From assembly GCF_947507565.1 (NCBI RefSeq), contig NC_089175.1, positions 2,779,733 to 2,843,732 of the forward strand: a DNA stretch of 64,000 nucleotides. Direction: 5' to 3'. Both the position numbers and the translations under genes were made by a program. This document shows positions 48,943-58,576 of this stretch, piece by piece. The DNA comes from Oscarella lobularis (Eukaryota; Porifera; Homoscleromorpha; Homosclerophorida; Oscarellidae). The notes beneath the pieces are model-generated. The model did no database searches. It was not told the origin of the DNA and saw nothing but the letters and a program-made list of their open reading frames with translations. How positions within the stretch are numbered: the first letter of the stretch is position 1; each line of letters opens with the position of its first letter.

Positions 48943-50177
48943 ATGGCGTCAGGAGCGTCAGGAGGATACGACGAAGACTTCGTCGACGCTCCAGATAATG
49001 ACTTCAAGTGTCCTGTGTGCTTGTTGGTGGCAAAAGATCCTGTACTGACCCGATGTGGTCACCTTTTCTGCGCAACGTGCTATCAAAGCCTGCCAATAAT
49101 AGAGTAGAATTACATAATAGCGCAAGGCATGCCGATACTGTATGCCTGATATAGGGAAGACGAAGAGTACTCATACTCAGTTTTTCAGTGTCCGGTGGAT
49201 AGGCAGCAACTGTATGATGAAGATGTCAGCACTGAGCAACTCAATGCTATCACTTATTCAACTAATTGAGCACACTTGGGTTTTTCCTGATGCTTGAACG
49301 GAACGGAAAATTCTGCAGCTTAAGGTCAGGTGCAGAGCGAGAAAAGCAGGATGTAAAGCAATCTTTGAACTCCGCGAAGCAAAGGTACGCATGGCCCAAC
49401 ACAAAGAAAAAGCGCTCTTCCTTTTTTGCGTTTAGCGTCATCACGAGACTTGCGGCTACGTTGAAGTTTCTTGTCCCAACAAATGCGGCAGTACTATGCA
49501 ACGGTCTCAAGTGGACAACCATGTAAAGAATTCCTGCAGTCAAAGATTGGTTCACTGTAAACATTGTTCTGAAGTTGTGACGTTCAGCAAGCTACGGGTT
49601 TGCATTTTCTCACGTTGTTTTTTCTTTTACCAATACTTAGTATTTTGGTTGCAGAGTCACATGAACGATGATTGTCAGTTAATTCCTGTTGATTGCCCTC
49701 ATTGCAGTCGCAGCATGCAGCGTTTCTTGGTTTGCACGTTTTGCACGTTTGCTGTTTAGATAATTGGATCACAATTATTCTTTGCAGCTTCCGGTGCACT
49801 GTTCTTCCGACAGTACAGGCGACTGTCCGTATACCGAAATTGCTTGCAGTTATTCTGAAATTGGTTGTAAGACAATAGTAGGTCATGCAAACATCCAGTG
49901 CCCCGTTTTGACATTCTCATCTGTGTAGTGTGCTCGAAAATGTATGGACGCTCACATACAAGACAGTTTAGCTGCTCACATGCAATTGCTTCTTATTAAC
50001 AGCAGAAAACATCAGCAACAACATTTAGAAGAAATTAAAGCGATTGAGAAAAAATATGAGTTGGTCCTGGCCAAGAAAGAGAAGGAAAAAGACGAGCTTC
50101 TGAAAAAGATGATCTCCCTTGAAAGACGCTTTAACGAGTTTATGCGCATGAACGGTTTAGGTTTTCAACTGTACTGA
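48943..50177 (+). pseudogene. decaying TRAF gene (left copy)
   Basis: Paralogue of the intact TRAF at 52033. The RING exon is preserved (CPVCLLVAKDPVLTRCGHLF). TRAF-type zinc-finger exons (CPNKCGSTMQRSQV, HCKHCSEVV, IPVDCPHCSRSM, CSYSEIGCK) and a coiled coil (to 50177) are recognisable. Damage: the RING exon runs into TAG without a GT donor. The exon starting VFPDAR has lost its AG acceptor, and the Arg codon CGA is TGA (49295-49297). The MATH region survives only as FKWKIENLNHRQYP (about 50199-50240) before sequence derived from NagA. A functional protein is unlikely. Confidence 0.78.
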
Positions 50178-50345
50178 ACATCTACAACTTTCTAGTCAAA
50201 TTCAAGTGGAAAATTGAGAATCTAAATCATAGGCAGTACCCCTCCATAGTGCCAGTTTCCGTGGTAGTTCGAGTCAACTAATTCAAAAATATTACAGCGA
50301 ACATCTCCCGTTTGTTCTTGTTTTAGTGTACAACTGTTCAAGGCG

Positions 50346-51075
50346 TCATGTCAGTGCGCAGAACAACTGGACTGCACTGTGTCTCTCAGTACCGGAAATA
50401 ATTGTTAGAAGCATGCATACAGAACTGTCCGTCTTCAGAATCGCCACTGTGCCGTTGACTTGTCCATTTCTGAGCGTTCGGACGCTAAGATTTGAAATCA
50501 TAGCAGACTCAAAGATGGAGAGTAGATGTAGTCTGGTGCGGGTGCCACAAAATTCATAAAAGTGTTTAGGTGCAAGTCCCGTACAAATCGAGCCAAAGTC
50601 TGAACACTTACCAGAATTTTCTGGAGTAAAAACTTGATTCACTGTTTCCGTTTTTCCCTCTTCCAGAAGTGCTTTGCACAAACATCCGATGGTGGCTGAA
50701 CCATTTTTGCTTTCTCTCCAATGGAATAATAGCATTTGGAACGATTGTTCCCTGACATCTCCTTTTTTTATCAATTTCAATCCTCGCAATTGTCTCCTCA
50801 TTTACATCAAGCCTCCTTGCAATGTGTTTCCACTCCTTCACAATATGATTAGCTACGTCTTGAAGCTCTCTTCTTGTTGGCTTTCGTTCAGAATACACCA
50901 ATTTTTTTCTAAATACTTTTGCAGAAAAATTGTCACAACAAATGGCTGACGTCATACCTAGCTTTTGTCTTTGAGATAATCCCAACAATGCTTCTTTGTG
51001 TTTCCGCGCTGCTTCTTTGTGTGCCCACGCCGCTTTGAGTGCCAAGAGCGCCTGCAACTCAACAACATGGTTCAT
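50346..51075 (-). pseudogene. broken death-domain gene
   Basis: Minus-strand frame from ATG at 51075. An Ala/Lys/Glu-rich helical N-terminus is followed by a death-domain first half (RRELQDVANHIVKEWKHIAR, LDVNEETIARIEID). At a run of seven A (50763-50769 on the plus strand as T) the frame shifts by one base. The second half continues in another frame (GDVREQSFQMLLFHW, SATIGCLCKALLEEGK). A good donor (CTGGTAAGTG, near 50613) follows, but beyond it lies sequence copied from the NagA gene, so no further exon is visible. It is either a real pseudogene cut by the duplication or a gene with a homopolymer sequencing error and an unseen 3' exon. Confidence 0.6.
50465..50625 (-). pseudogene. fragment of the NagA-like amidohydrolase gene
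   Basis: Segments match the intact gene at 53.7-55.2 kb: GACTCAAAGATGGAGAGTAG with TGTAGTCT and ATTCATAAAAGTG (compare 54614-54680), then TAGGTGCAAGTCCCGTAC (compare 54913-54930) and CGAATCGAGCCAAGT-like sequence (compare 54978). Intervening sequence is deleted. It marks the right end of the left SAXO-TRAF-NagA copy. Confidence 0.75.
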
Positions 51076-51177
51076 GTGCCGCTCCTTACCAAACCCGTTC
51101 TGGGACTGGGAACCTACAGATCATCGCCCTTCTCGGCAGCTTCGCTTAGGTCGGTTTCAGCCACTTTCTCTCGTAGC

Positions 51178-51690
51178 TCTTTTGCCGCCCAGTCGACTTT
51201 CCAGGCTCACTTCCAAGGAAAAGCCGTCGAACAGCCGACTACCGGGTATCAGGCGCTCGTGCCGCCACTAGCGCGCTCTATCACCTTAGCAGATCTCATC
51301 TGATCTCATCATGATATATCTCGCGTGGCACGCAAGACGTTCCACTTGCCGTCCAGTCGACTTTATAAGCTCATTTTTTTTCAAGAGAACGCCGTCGAAC
51401 AGCCGGCCATTTCCGCGAACTGGTCGCCACGCGCGCTAGCTGGGGCTCCTTTCGAGGAAACGATGAATCGGCGTTCACGGGGAAGGATCTTCGTCCGTGT
51501 CTCGCCGCGTCTCTGCGCGAGACGTACACGCTTCCCGTGCACGATCCATTTGTCTATTCGCACAAGGCATCGAGTGGACACAAGTTCTTCATGCCTCTCA
51601 ATGCGTACGAGAAACCCAGCAGCGTCCGAGCAAAAGCATGTTGGAAATGGGGAGTGTGCGTGTTTGAGTAGAAGAGATTACTAGCTTGAA
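51178..51690 (+). pseudogene. rearranged SAXO 3' fragment
   Basis: 51178-51240 closely matches SAXO 48236-48298 (TTTGCCGCCCAGTCGACTTT, AAAGCCGTCGAACAGCCGAC). A second, more diverged copy starts near 51344 and continues to the SAXO stop region (AAGTTCTTCATGCCTCTCAA at about 51581). Between them, 51262-51290 (TAGCGCGCTCTATCACCTTA) is an inverted piece of SAXO 48090-48120. Frames are broken throughout. The downstream flank (51740-51830) also matches the SAXO downstream flank (48670-48755). Confidence 0.8.
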
Positions 51691-52032
51691 TACAGAGTGC
51701 TTTAGAATACTAGTAGAAACTATAGATGTATGGCAAATAATTTGCTAACTGTTCTCTCTGAAGTGACATCAATTTTAGCAGAGAAATGGGGTTCTGGTTT
51801 ATTTAGGGGGTCAGGGTCATTTTTATTGTAATCTGAGGTGAAGTTGTTATGCTAATTAACTACTAGTAGGGTACCTCTCATTTCGCCTTTTCTCCTTACC
51901 TGCAAGTCAATGGTTTAGCCTTAGTTTGTTGCCTGAGTGGCAATATGGCCCTTGCAATGTATGGGTCTCCCCGAACCCCCGAACCCCCGAACCATTCTGC
52001 ATCTAACTTTAACGCACGTAGTTGGTTGAGAC

Positions 52033-53650
52033 ATGGCGTGTTCAGACCAAGGAGGATACGACGAAGACTTCGTTGACGCTCCAGATGACGACTACAAGTG
52101 TCCTATATGCTTGCTGGTGGCAAAAGACCCTCTGCTGACCCGATGTGGTCACCTTTTCTGCAGAACATGCTATGAGGGGCAAGACCTAACGTAAAACTAC
52201 AAAATAAAACAGCACAACGCATTGAGTACACGTAAACATGACATAGGGGGCAAGAGGAAAACAATGAAAGTGATGAAGATGACAATGAAAACGAATTTCT
52301 TCAGTGTCCGGTGGACAGGCAACTCCTGGAGGAAGATGACGTCGGCATTCAGCAACTCAATGTTAACACTCACTGAGTACGTTTTAGGTTTTCCCTGATG
52401 CTCGAACGGAACGAAAAATACTGCAGCTCAAGGTCAAGTGCAGAGCAAGCAATGCAGGATGCACGGCAGTCTTTGAACTCCGCGAAGCAGAGGTACACGT
52501 ATTTACCTAATTAATAGGAGGATATTTTTACTTGTATTTAGTCTCATCAAAAGAATTGCGGCTACGTTAATGTTTCTTGCCCTAACAAATGCGGCGTTAC
52601 TATGCAAAGGTCTGAAGTGGCCAACCATAAAGAGAATTTCTGCAGCCAGAGATGTGTTGAATGCGAATATTGCTCTGCAGTTATGAAGTTCTGCGAGCTA
52701 CAGGTTTGTAGCTTCTCGCATTCTCTTTCTCTTAACAGTATAGTGTATTGTATTTTGACTGAGAAGAGTCACATGGATAGCGAGTGTCAGCAAATTCCTG
52801 TTGATTGCCTTCAGTGCAGTAACAGAATGCCACGTCACTTGGTTTGCACGTCACTGTTCACAGTACTAGGTATTATAATTAAGTGTTGTTGCAGCTTTCA
52901 TCTCACTGTTCAGCCGACAGCACTGGCGACTGTCCTCATACCGAAATTTCTTGCATTTATTCTGAAGTTGGTTGTACGACAAAAGTGGGTCATCCTTCTT
53001 ACATTCAGTGTCTCGTTTGACGTTCTGTTTAGTGCCTTCGGAAATCCATGGGCGTTCATGTGCAGGACAGCGTAGCTGCCCACATGCAATTACTTTTTGA
53101 TAGCAACAAAAGACAGCAGAGGCAAATCAAAGCGATGCAGCAAAAGTACAATTTGGTCTTAGCTGAGCAAGAGAAACGTATAAAACAACTTCTTACCATG
53201 TTTGTTGAAAAGAGGCCTCAAAATTTCACTTGGAACATTGAACATCTGGATATTGAGCAGATGCCTTACGGCAGTGACAAATTCCGCGGCTGTTGCAATG
53301 GCACCTTGCAACTTAAGCTAAAGAAAAGGTCGAATACAATCTTTCTTGTCTTGGCGTACCACTGTTCCAGATGTCAACTCAGATCTACAGTGTTGCTCTA
53401 CTTTGTGTCTGTCAGAGGTAGTACCACTTGTAGAAGCAGAGCTCGTCTTTCACATTCTGCCAGTATCGATTTAGCCGCTTTCAAGTTTGCAGGACAGGCA
53501 CCAAGTTCTACGTCTGTGCCAATAATCTCGCTAGACGAAATCCCAGCTGCGCTGATCATTGGCTTCAACTATAATTTTGCTGTTGGCGGTGACCTACCTA
53601 CCATCTATTCACCTTCTCCCAAGCAACCCAGACTAATGTCAACACCGTAA
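52033..53650 (+). CDS. TRAF-family RING, TRAF-zinc-finger and MATH-like protein
   Basis: About seven exons. RING finger (CPICLLVAKDPLLTRCGHLF then CRTCYEG and, in exon 2, LQCPVDRQ); TRAF linker VFPDARTERKILQLKVKC; TRAF-type zinc fingers (CPNKCGVTMQRSEVANHKEN, CEYCSAVM, IPVDCLQCSNRM, CPHTEISCIYSEVGC); coiled coil (SNKRQQRQIKAMQQKYNLVL); then a MATH-like start (NFTWNIEHLDIEQMPYGSDK). Domain order is that of TRAF adaptors, which act below TNF- and Toll-type receptors as ubiquitin ligases. The C-terminal part after the MATH start is poorly conserved and may be incorrectly framed or divergent. This is the intact member of the duplicated pair. It converges on the amidohydrolase gene 75 bases away. 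Confidence 0.82.
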
Positions 53651-53725
53651 CCACGGATTGTAGCATCTGGTGCTGTAACAAACGAGGGTTTTTGTACAAG
53701 CACAAAATATTGATAAACCCGTCTT

Positions 53726-55154
53726 TCACACTGTTTGTCCCTTGTAGAAAACCTTCAAAAGCGAGACCTGATACTTGTTGTTAACCCCTTCTTTATAGCC
53801 GATCCTCTCAATGATTTTGACTAGCAAAATGTTTGCTTCTAGTCCCGGTCGCAGGCTCCCAACGACTTCATCCTTTCCTAACAGTTTAGCTGGGTTTGTG
53901 CTGCACAACTGCACAGCTTTAGCAACAGCATTAGAGAGCGCGACCCCGGCATGGTGCCTGTAGTAGATCCCCTGCACGTCGCGCGTAAAGAGATTGACGA
54001 AATTCTCAAAGACCTTCAGCATCGTGACACAGGATCCGAATAGCAAGGGCACGTCCGACTCCAAATCGTCCACGCGTAGGTGCGTCCGATCCTCAGCCAG
54101 ACACCCATCTCTCCCAAATACTCTGAATCGATTAGACGAAGGCAGACCGGCAGCGAACGCCTGATCAGAATAGGCGATGACACGATCGAGACTTTTACGC
54201 GCAATCCAGTCGAGAAGAATCGACGGATGAACATGAATGCAATCGCCAATAACAGTGATATTGAGATCGTCGTTACGCAGAGCCTCTTCCTAGAGACAGA
54301 GAACGGTTTCAAAAATCAGTTTGGAAGTCTCTAATGTGAAAGGGGCGCTATGCTTTCCCTTACTATCATCCCACCGTCGCCGAACGCTTTGAGACTGCTA
54401 CCAGATGCATTTCCCAAATGAATGATGTATTTGCATCCGGCTTCGACGGCGTTTCTCAGCGTTCGTGCGCTCGGTTTTGCGTGTCCCGTTCCCACTGTAA
54501 TTCCTTCTCGTGTCGCCGCGCGAATGACGTCGATCGTATCCTCGGCGTTGCCCATTTCTGGGGCAACGTTGAGCATTCGGACGCCACGAGTTGAAATCAG
54601 TTCGTGTAGCCGACTCAAAGACGGAGAGTAGATGTAGTCTTTATTGTGACATCCGCAGCAGTCGGGATTCATAAAAGTGCCTTCGACTAAACAGCCATAA
54701 AATGACGAATCTATTAGAGAAATATTAGTAACGATGGATTCAATAATGTAATCCCACAAACCATCGTTCACTACCCTAGCCGATCCCTCTAGATAGGCTT
54801 TAACTATATCAAGCGGAGCTGCAAGTGTAGCCTAAATAACGATCCTTATTAATTAAAATAATTATTTTTTTGAATTTTATTTACCAACACCAATCCGGTT
54901 ACGCCTTGTTTTAGGTGCAAGTCCCGTACGTGTCGTATGCGAGCAGCGTGCTCTTCAGGAGTCGTCCGAGACGTAGACGAATCGAGCCAAGTCATGTCGT
55001 TCACCTGTAAGTCGATCAACCCGGGCAGAGCCCATAGCAGACCTTCCTGGCACTCCGCCGCTTCGGCTTCGGCTTGAATGCTTGCAATGCATCCGTCACT
55101 AATCGATATGCTGCAAGGACCGTCTCGTCCAGGCACGAGAACGTTGCGGATCAT
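53726..55154 (-). CDS. AMDHD2: N-acetylglucosamine-6-phosphate deacetylase-like amidohydrolase
   Basis: Three exons (54885-55154, 54364-54831, 53726-54289), all phase 0, encode 433 residues. NagA/AMDHD2 removes the acetyl group from GlcNAc-6-phosphate in amino-sugar recycling. Family marks: GLIDLQVND near the N-terminus, VEGTFMNPDCCGCHN, LNVAPEM, VGTGHAKPSARTL (metal-binding His), IIHLGNAS (second His), VIGDCIHVHP, RVIAYSDQ (catalytic Asp position) and STNPAKLLG...GSLRPGLEANIL at the end. Length fits the family. Residues around DLQVNDMTWLD differ from the usual Gly-rich form, so a related specificity is possible. A fragment of this gene is duplicated at 50.5 kb. Confidence 0.85.
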
Positions 55155-55290
55155 GGATAGAAGTCCTCACGTGCTCACTGCAGCCCGGCCCCCGGATGTA
55201 GGACAAGTCCATCAACTAAACGGCGCGAATCGCTTGCTGGTAATTTTATTTCATGCCTCAACTAAAAGAGCACTTTGACAGAGTCCAACT

Positions 55291-56210
55291 CTATATGAAT
55301 TCGTTCACAATTTTGTATATTCCTTTGCTCGGTTCAATGACAAACGCGAAGTACGCCTTCGAATCTTCAGAACGCGCATTTAAAACGCTGATTGTTAGGA
55401 CATCCACGTCGTCGTAGCTAAGTTCAATATCAAATGTCTCGCCTCTAAAACTGAGGTCGCTGTCGACGGTCTTGATTAGAACTTCAAATTCCCCCGGCTC
55501 TTGCTCTGCCCCTATAACTTTGTGCGCGTAAAATTTATAGTTAGACACATTTTTGTAGACGTGAACAGACGACTCACTATCTGCGAGATCCCGCGATTGG
55601 GATTGTATGCTCCCGCCGCTTGTTAGAAGATTGCACGTGGGATTAGAAACGTTTGCCGTGCAAGCCTTATTTGGTGATGAAATTACAACTTCGGCAGGAA
55701 TACTCATTCCAATTTGCACACGACGAATTGTCCACTTTGTTCCTCCGCACAGAGGAAAACCAGGCGTTCCTTTGGCAGCTAGAAATACACGTACTTCAAA
55801 ATATATTTATTTAGATTGTTGTGCGCAAAACAAAACGCGAAAGCTTTATAGCCGCCACTTCAAGCTGGTACAGTACTGCTAACCTTCGGGTTGAATACGA
55901 AATGCAATAGCGTTTTGAGCTGCTTCGCAATCAATTCCCTGGTAGTTTGAACTTGAGTTTGCACGCAAAAACTCGGCAGCTATCGTTTTTAAGCACGCCT
56001 CTTCACTGATGTCTAAATCGTCCGAGCAGCTAGAGAAAATCAAAACGCGTGACTAAAAGACGCTGCGGTCGAGGAGGCAAACAACTGCCACGGCTCAGTT
56101 TTAGAAAAAAAAACAGGCGGCGGATTATTTAGATCAGTCGATTTTTTGGTTCCAAAAATCACTTGAATAGTAGTTCCGTCAACGTTGCAGTCGTACGTTT
56201 AAAAGCACAT
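55291..56210 (-). CDS. unrecognised, probably secreted Cys-containing protein (5' end unresolved)
   Basis: At least three connected exons: about 56060-56190 (YDCNVDGTTIQVIFGTKK, PWQLFASSTAA), 55890-56029 (CSDDLDISEEACLKTIAAEF, NYQGIDCEAAQNAIAF) and 55291-55780 (GFPLCGGTKWTIRRVQIGM, CTANVSNPTC, GEFEVLIKTVDSDLSFRG) ending at a stop at 55291. Phases agree. Even Cys spacing and several NxS/T sites suggest an extracellular protein. No family is recognised. The first exon is not found: an upstream small gene with a signal peptide (57018-56701) might supply it by splicing, or the two are separate. Confidence 0.55.
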
Positions 56211-56700
56211 ACAAGTACAGTATAGTTCAAACCTTTGATTTTGATTTTGTAAGTAATCAGAAGAGATTCTGCTAAAAGATTGAGACGTCCGTTGTATCAA
56301 CCTGCAAAGGGATATAATGACGCGTGCACCCTGCACCGCGAATGCTTATAAGGCACTATGGAAGCACTATGGAAGCTTCCGGCTATCTAGTAACGTACGT
56401 AACAGAATGTAGTCAATGCCTAAGAAAACAGACCTCGCCTGCCTTAGCAAAACAACGAAACCACCGCGCGCGATCGAGGCTTACGTGACGGAAGATGGGC
56501 GCTTCTCTGTGACGTTGCAGTTGCTCGAAATAAGGTCCCTATAGGCAGAACGTCGCTCAAATTCGACTGTTAGCTTTATTTAGTTTACGTTTCGGTGACA
56601 GATTGTATTACAGCCAACGTCTCAGGACTCAAAGGGCACGAAAGAGAATTCCTAGATCGACCGTGAGGAACTGGTAGCCGTGAAAAAAATTGGCCTCGTC

Positions 56701-57018
56701 TCACAAATAAGATTCTGGGTACAAGCTTTCTCCTGTCTCTGTCCACGCATTCCTATTGACGCAGTAGCCCTTTTCATCGACGTCTATTTCCCTATAGATA
56801 TAGATATATCTACCAAAGCGTCGAAGAGTCTCATGCATGAAAAAGGCTAACCAAGTATTCGAGGCGTCATTGGTGCTTTTGAAGACGCAGTAAAGAGTAA
56901 GGTTGCCGCAACCGGGCAACGTTCCGCTTTGTGGGGTGAATTCTATAGAGTCTGCGTTACCGCTGACTCTCTCGAAAGCCAACAGGAGCAAGGAGAAAGC
57001 GAGAATTCGTATGCCAGC
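56701..57018 (-). CDS. small secreted protein or signal-peptide exon
   Basis: 105 residues starting MAGIRILAFSLLLLAFERVS, a clear signal peptide, followed by a short mature part with three Cys (LPGCGNLTLYC, GYCVNRN) and an N-glycosylation site. It ends at TGA on 56701. A Met 11 codons upstream (57051) is also in frame, but the signal peptide fits the Met at 57018. It could be a complete small secreted protein or the first exon(s) of the gene at 55.3-56.2 kb. No homology recognised. Confidence 0.5.
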   Translation of the reverse strand, partial: AGIRILAFSLLLLAFERVSGNADSIEFTPQSGTLPGCGNLTLYCVFKSTNDASNTWLAFFMHETLRRFGRYIYIYREIDVDEKGYCVNRNAWTETGESLYPESYL

Positions 57019-57051
57019 CATAGCTTCCTCGCTTGTCCGTGTTTGATTCAA

Positions 57052-58576
57052 TGATTGCTCATCCTGTCACGCTATATTTATAGAACTTCCTAATGAACGT
57101 GGGATGGAGGAATTTAGTTTCATGCATAAAGAGGCAGCTAAAGGTCAATGTGAGTCGAAAGAAACAGCGCTATTTTGATCGACCTCCTACGGATAAAACT
57201 TTTCATAGCTCTGAGAGCGTGCTGAGACAACGTGAGATATTGAATGTCTGCTTTTATTTTCTACACCACCGAGTAAGACGCCCGTTCGTTTTCCTGGCAA
57301 GTAAAAAGGCAATATTTCCACCCCGGTGTATATCCACCATGGGCATTGATAGAAATTGAGCAATTGTGAATGGCAGTTTGTTCTAGTGGAAATGGGATGC
57401 GTATTAGAATGAAGTTTACCTGGGGACAAAGATGACTTGGATCAAGCAGTCACGGTGACTTGCAAGACGACTCGAGTATACAGCACGGCATATCTATGAT
57501 TGTTCTGGCTTTTTGTCTGACTGCCTTTCAAAGTTTAGCAGGATGCAGCGTCAGGCGAATGTCTGGGAGAGCGGAAGATAAAAATGTATACTGTAATCAC
57601 ATCATTCGCGTTCATTTTTTGCCTGCTAGCGCGCGTTTGCATCTTTTGAAACGCATTTGAAATGAGACGAAATGGCCAGGAAAAGAGCCGTGCATCGGCT
57701 GCAACTCTTGGTTATCTTCGCTGATGTCCTCGCCGAGCCTTTTTGCTTTTGTGAAGTCGCCTTTAGGTCTGAAAACGAAATCGTGGGCCTCGATTTCAGT
57801 TATGAGCGCATTTCTTCGGCGAATCGCGCGAAGCGGGCGTCACTGCTTGCCTCTACCTTCCATTTCGATTGATCCGATCAGAAAAAACGTCAATACTCGA
57901 CGGCCATACGCTCGATCACCTTTCATGTCGATCGATCCGGTCAGAAAAACGTCGGATCGCACGCAGCTAAGCGAAAATCTCCACGAGGCGAATACGTGAC
58001 GGCCATATACGCGCACATTTTACCTCCATAGCGATTTTACACTCGATCATGCCAGTACTAAAATAATATTACATGTCCAATATCCTAGGTTCTTTCCATC
58101 GATCCTTCTGCCTTCGTTCGTCATCGGTTTCCTTGGGCGCTCGACCTAAAAATTCCTATTAGTCACTGTCAAATAATCGTTGTACGTACCTTTTGAGTTG
58201 CGTCCGTATTAGCGTAACCCAGGCCACACCGCGCGGAGGTTCGGACGCTTCGTAGCCCAAGGCGGTCCTTCGCCGAAGCGATGGCCACCCTTCCAAAAAG
58301 TTTCGGGCAGTTTTGGCTTCACTGGCCCCCTCAATCAGTATCCGCCTGGACGAGTAGTCGGCCCCTAATGCCGAGTCCCCCGGCGCGACGATACCTGACC
58401 ACATTGGTAAGCACGAAGCTAAGAACCAGGGCTTTTGAGTTGGCGAGCGGCTGACCACCGTTTGTAGGAGTCAACAAGGAAGACAGTGCAGTGGAGGAAT
58501 CGAAGGCTCCTGGGCCGGATCATCTTCGGTCTAATCGCGTCGTTCGGGTGAGATAAGTGCCGGCAACCAGGCCATA
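57052..58576. other. gene-poor stretch left of the retroelement
   Basis: No convincing multi-exon gene. A short frame at 57496 (MIVLAFCLTAFQSLAG...) looks like a signal peptide before a possible donor at 57584 but has no continuation I can support. From about 58100 onward the sequence may belong to the 5' part of the retroelement; its left boundary is not visible. Confidence 0.4.

Noticed and set aside
50326-50559. Plus-strand frame after the left TRAF as a MATH domain continuation
   Set aside because: Sequence from about 50465 matches the NagA gene on the opposite strand, so it is not TRAF coding sequence.
51325-51684. Plus-strand open frame that looks like a new gene
   Set aside because: It is an off-frame reading of the SAXO fragment; the nucleotide match to SAXO explains it.
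57460-57660. Signal-peptide-like frame at 57496
   Set aside because: No second exon or homology was found; too short to report as a gene.
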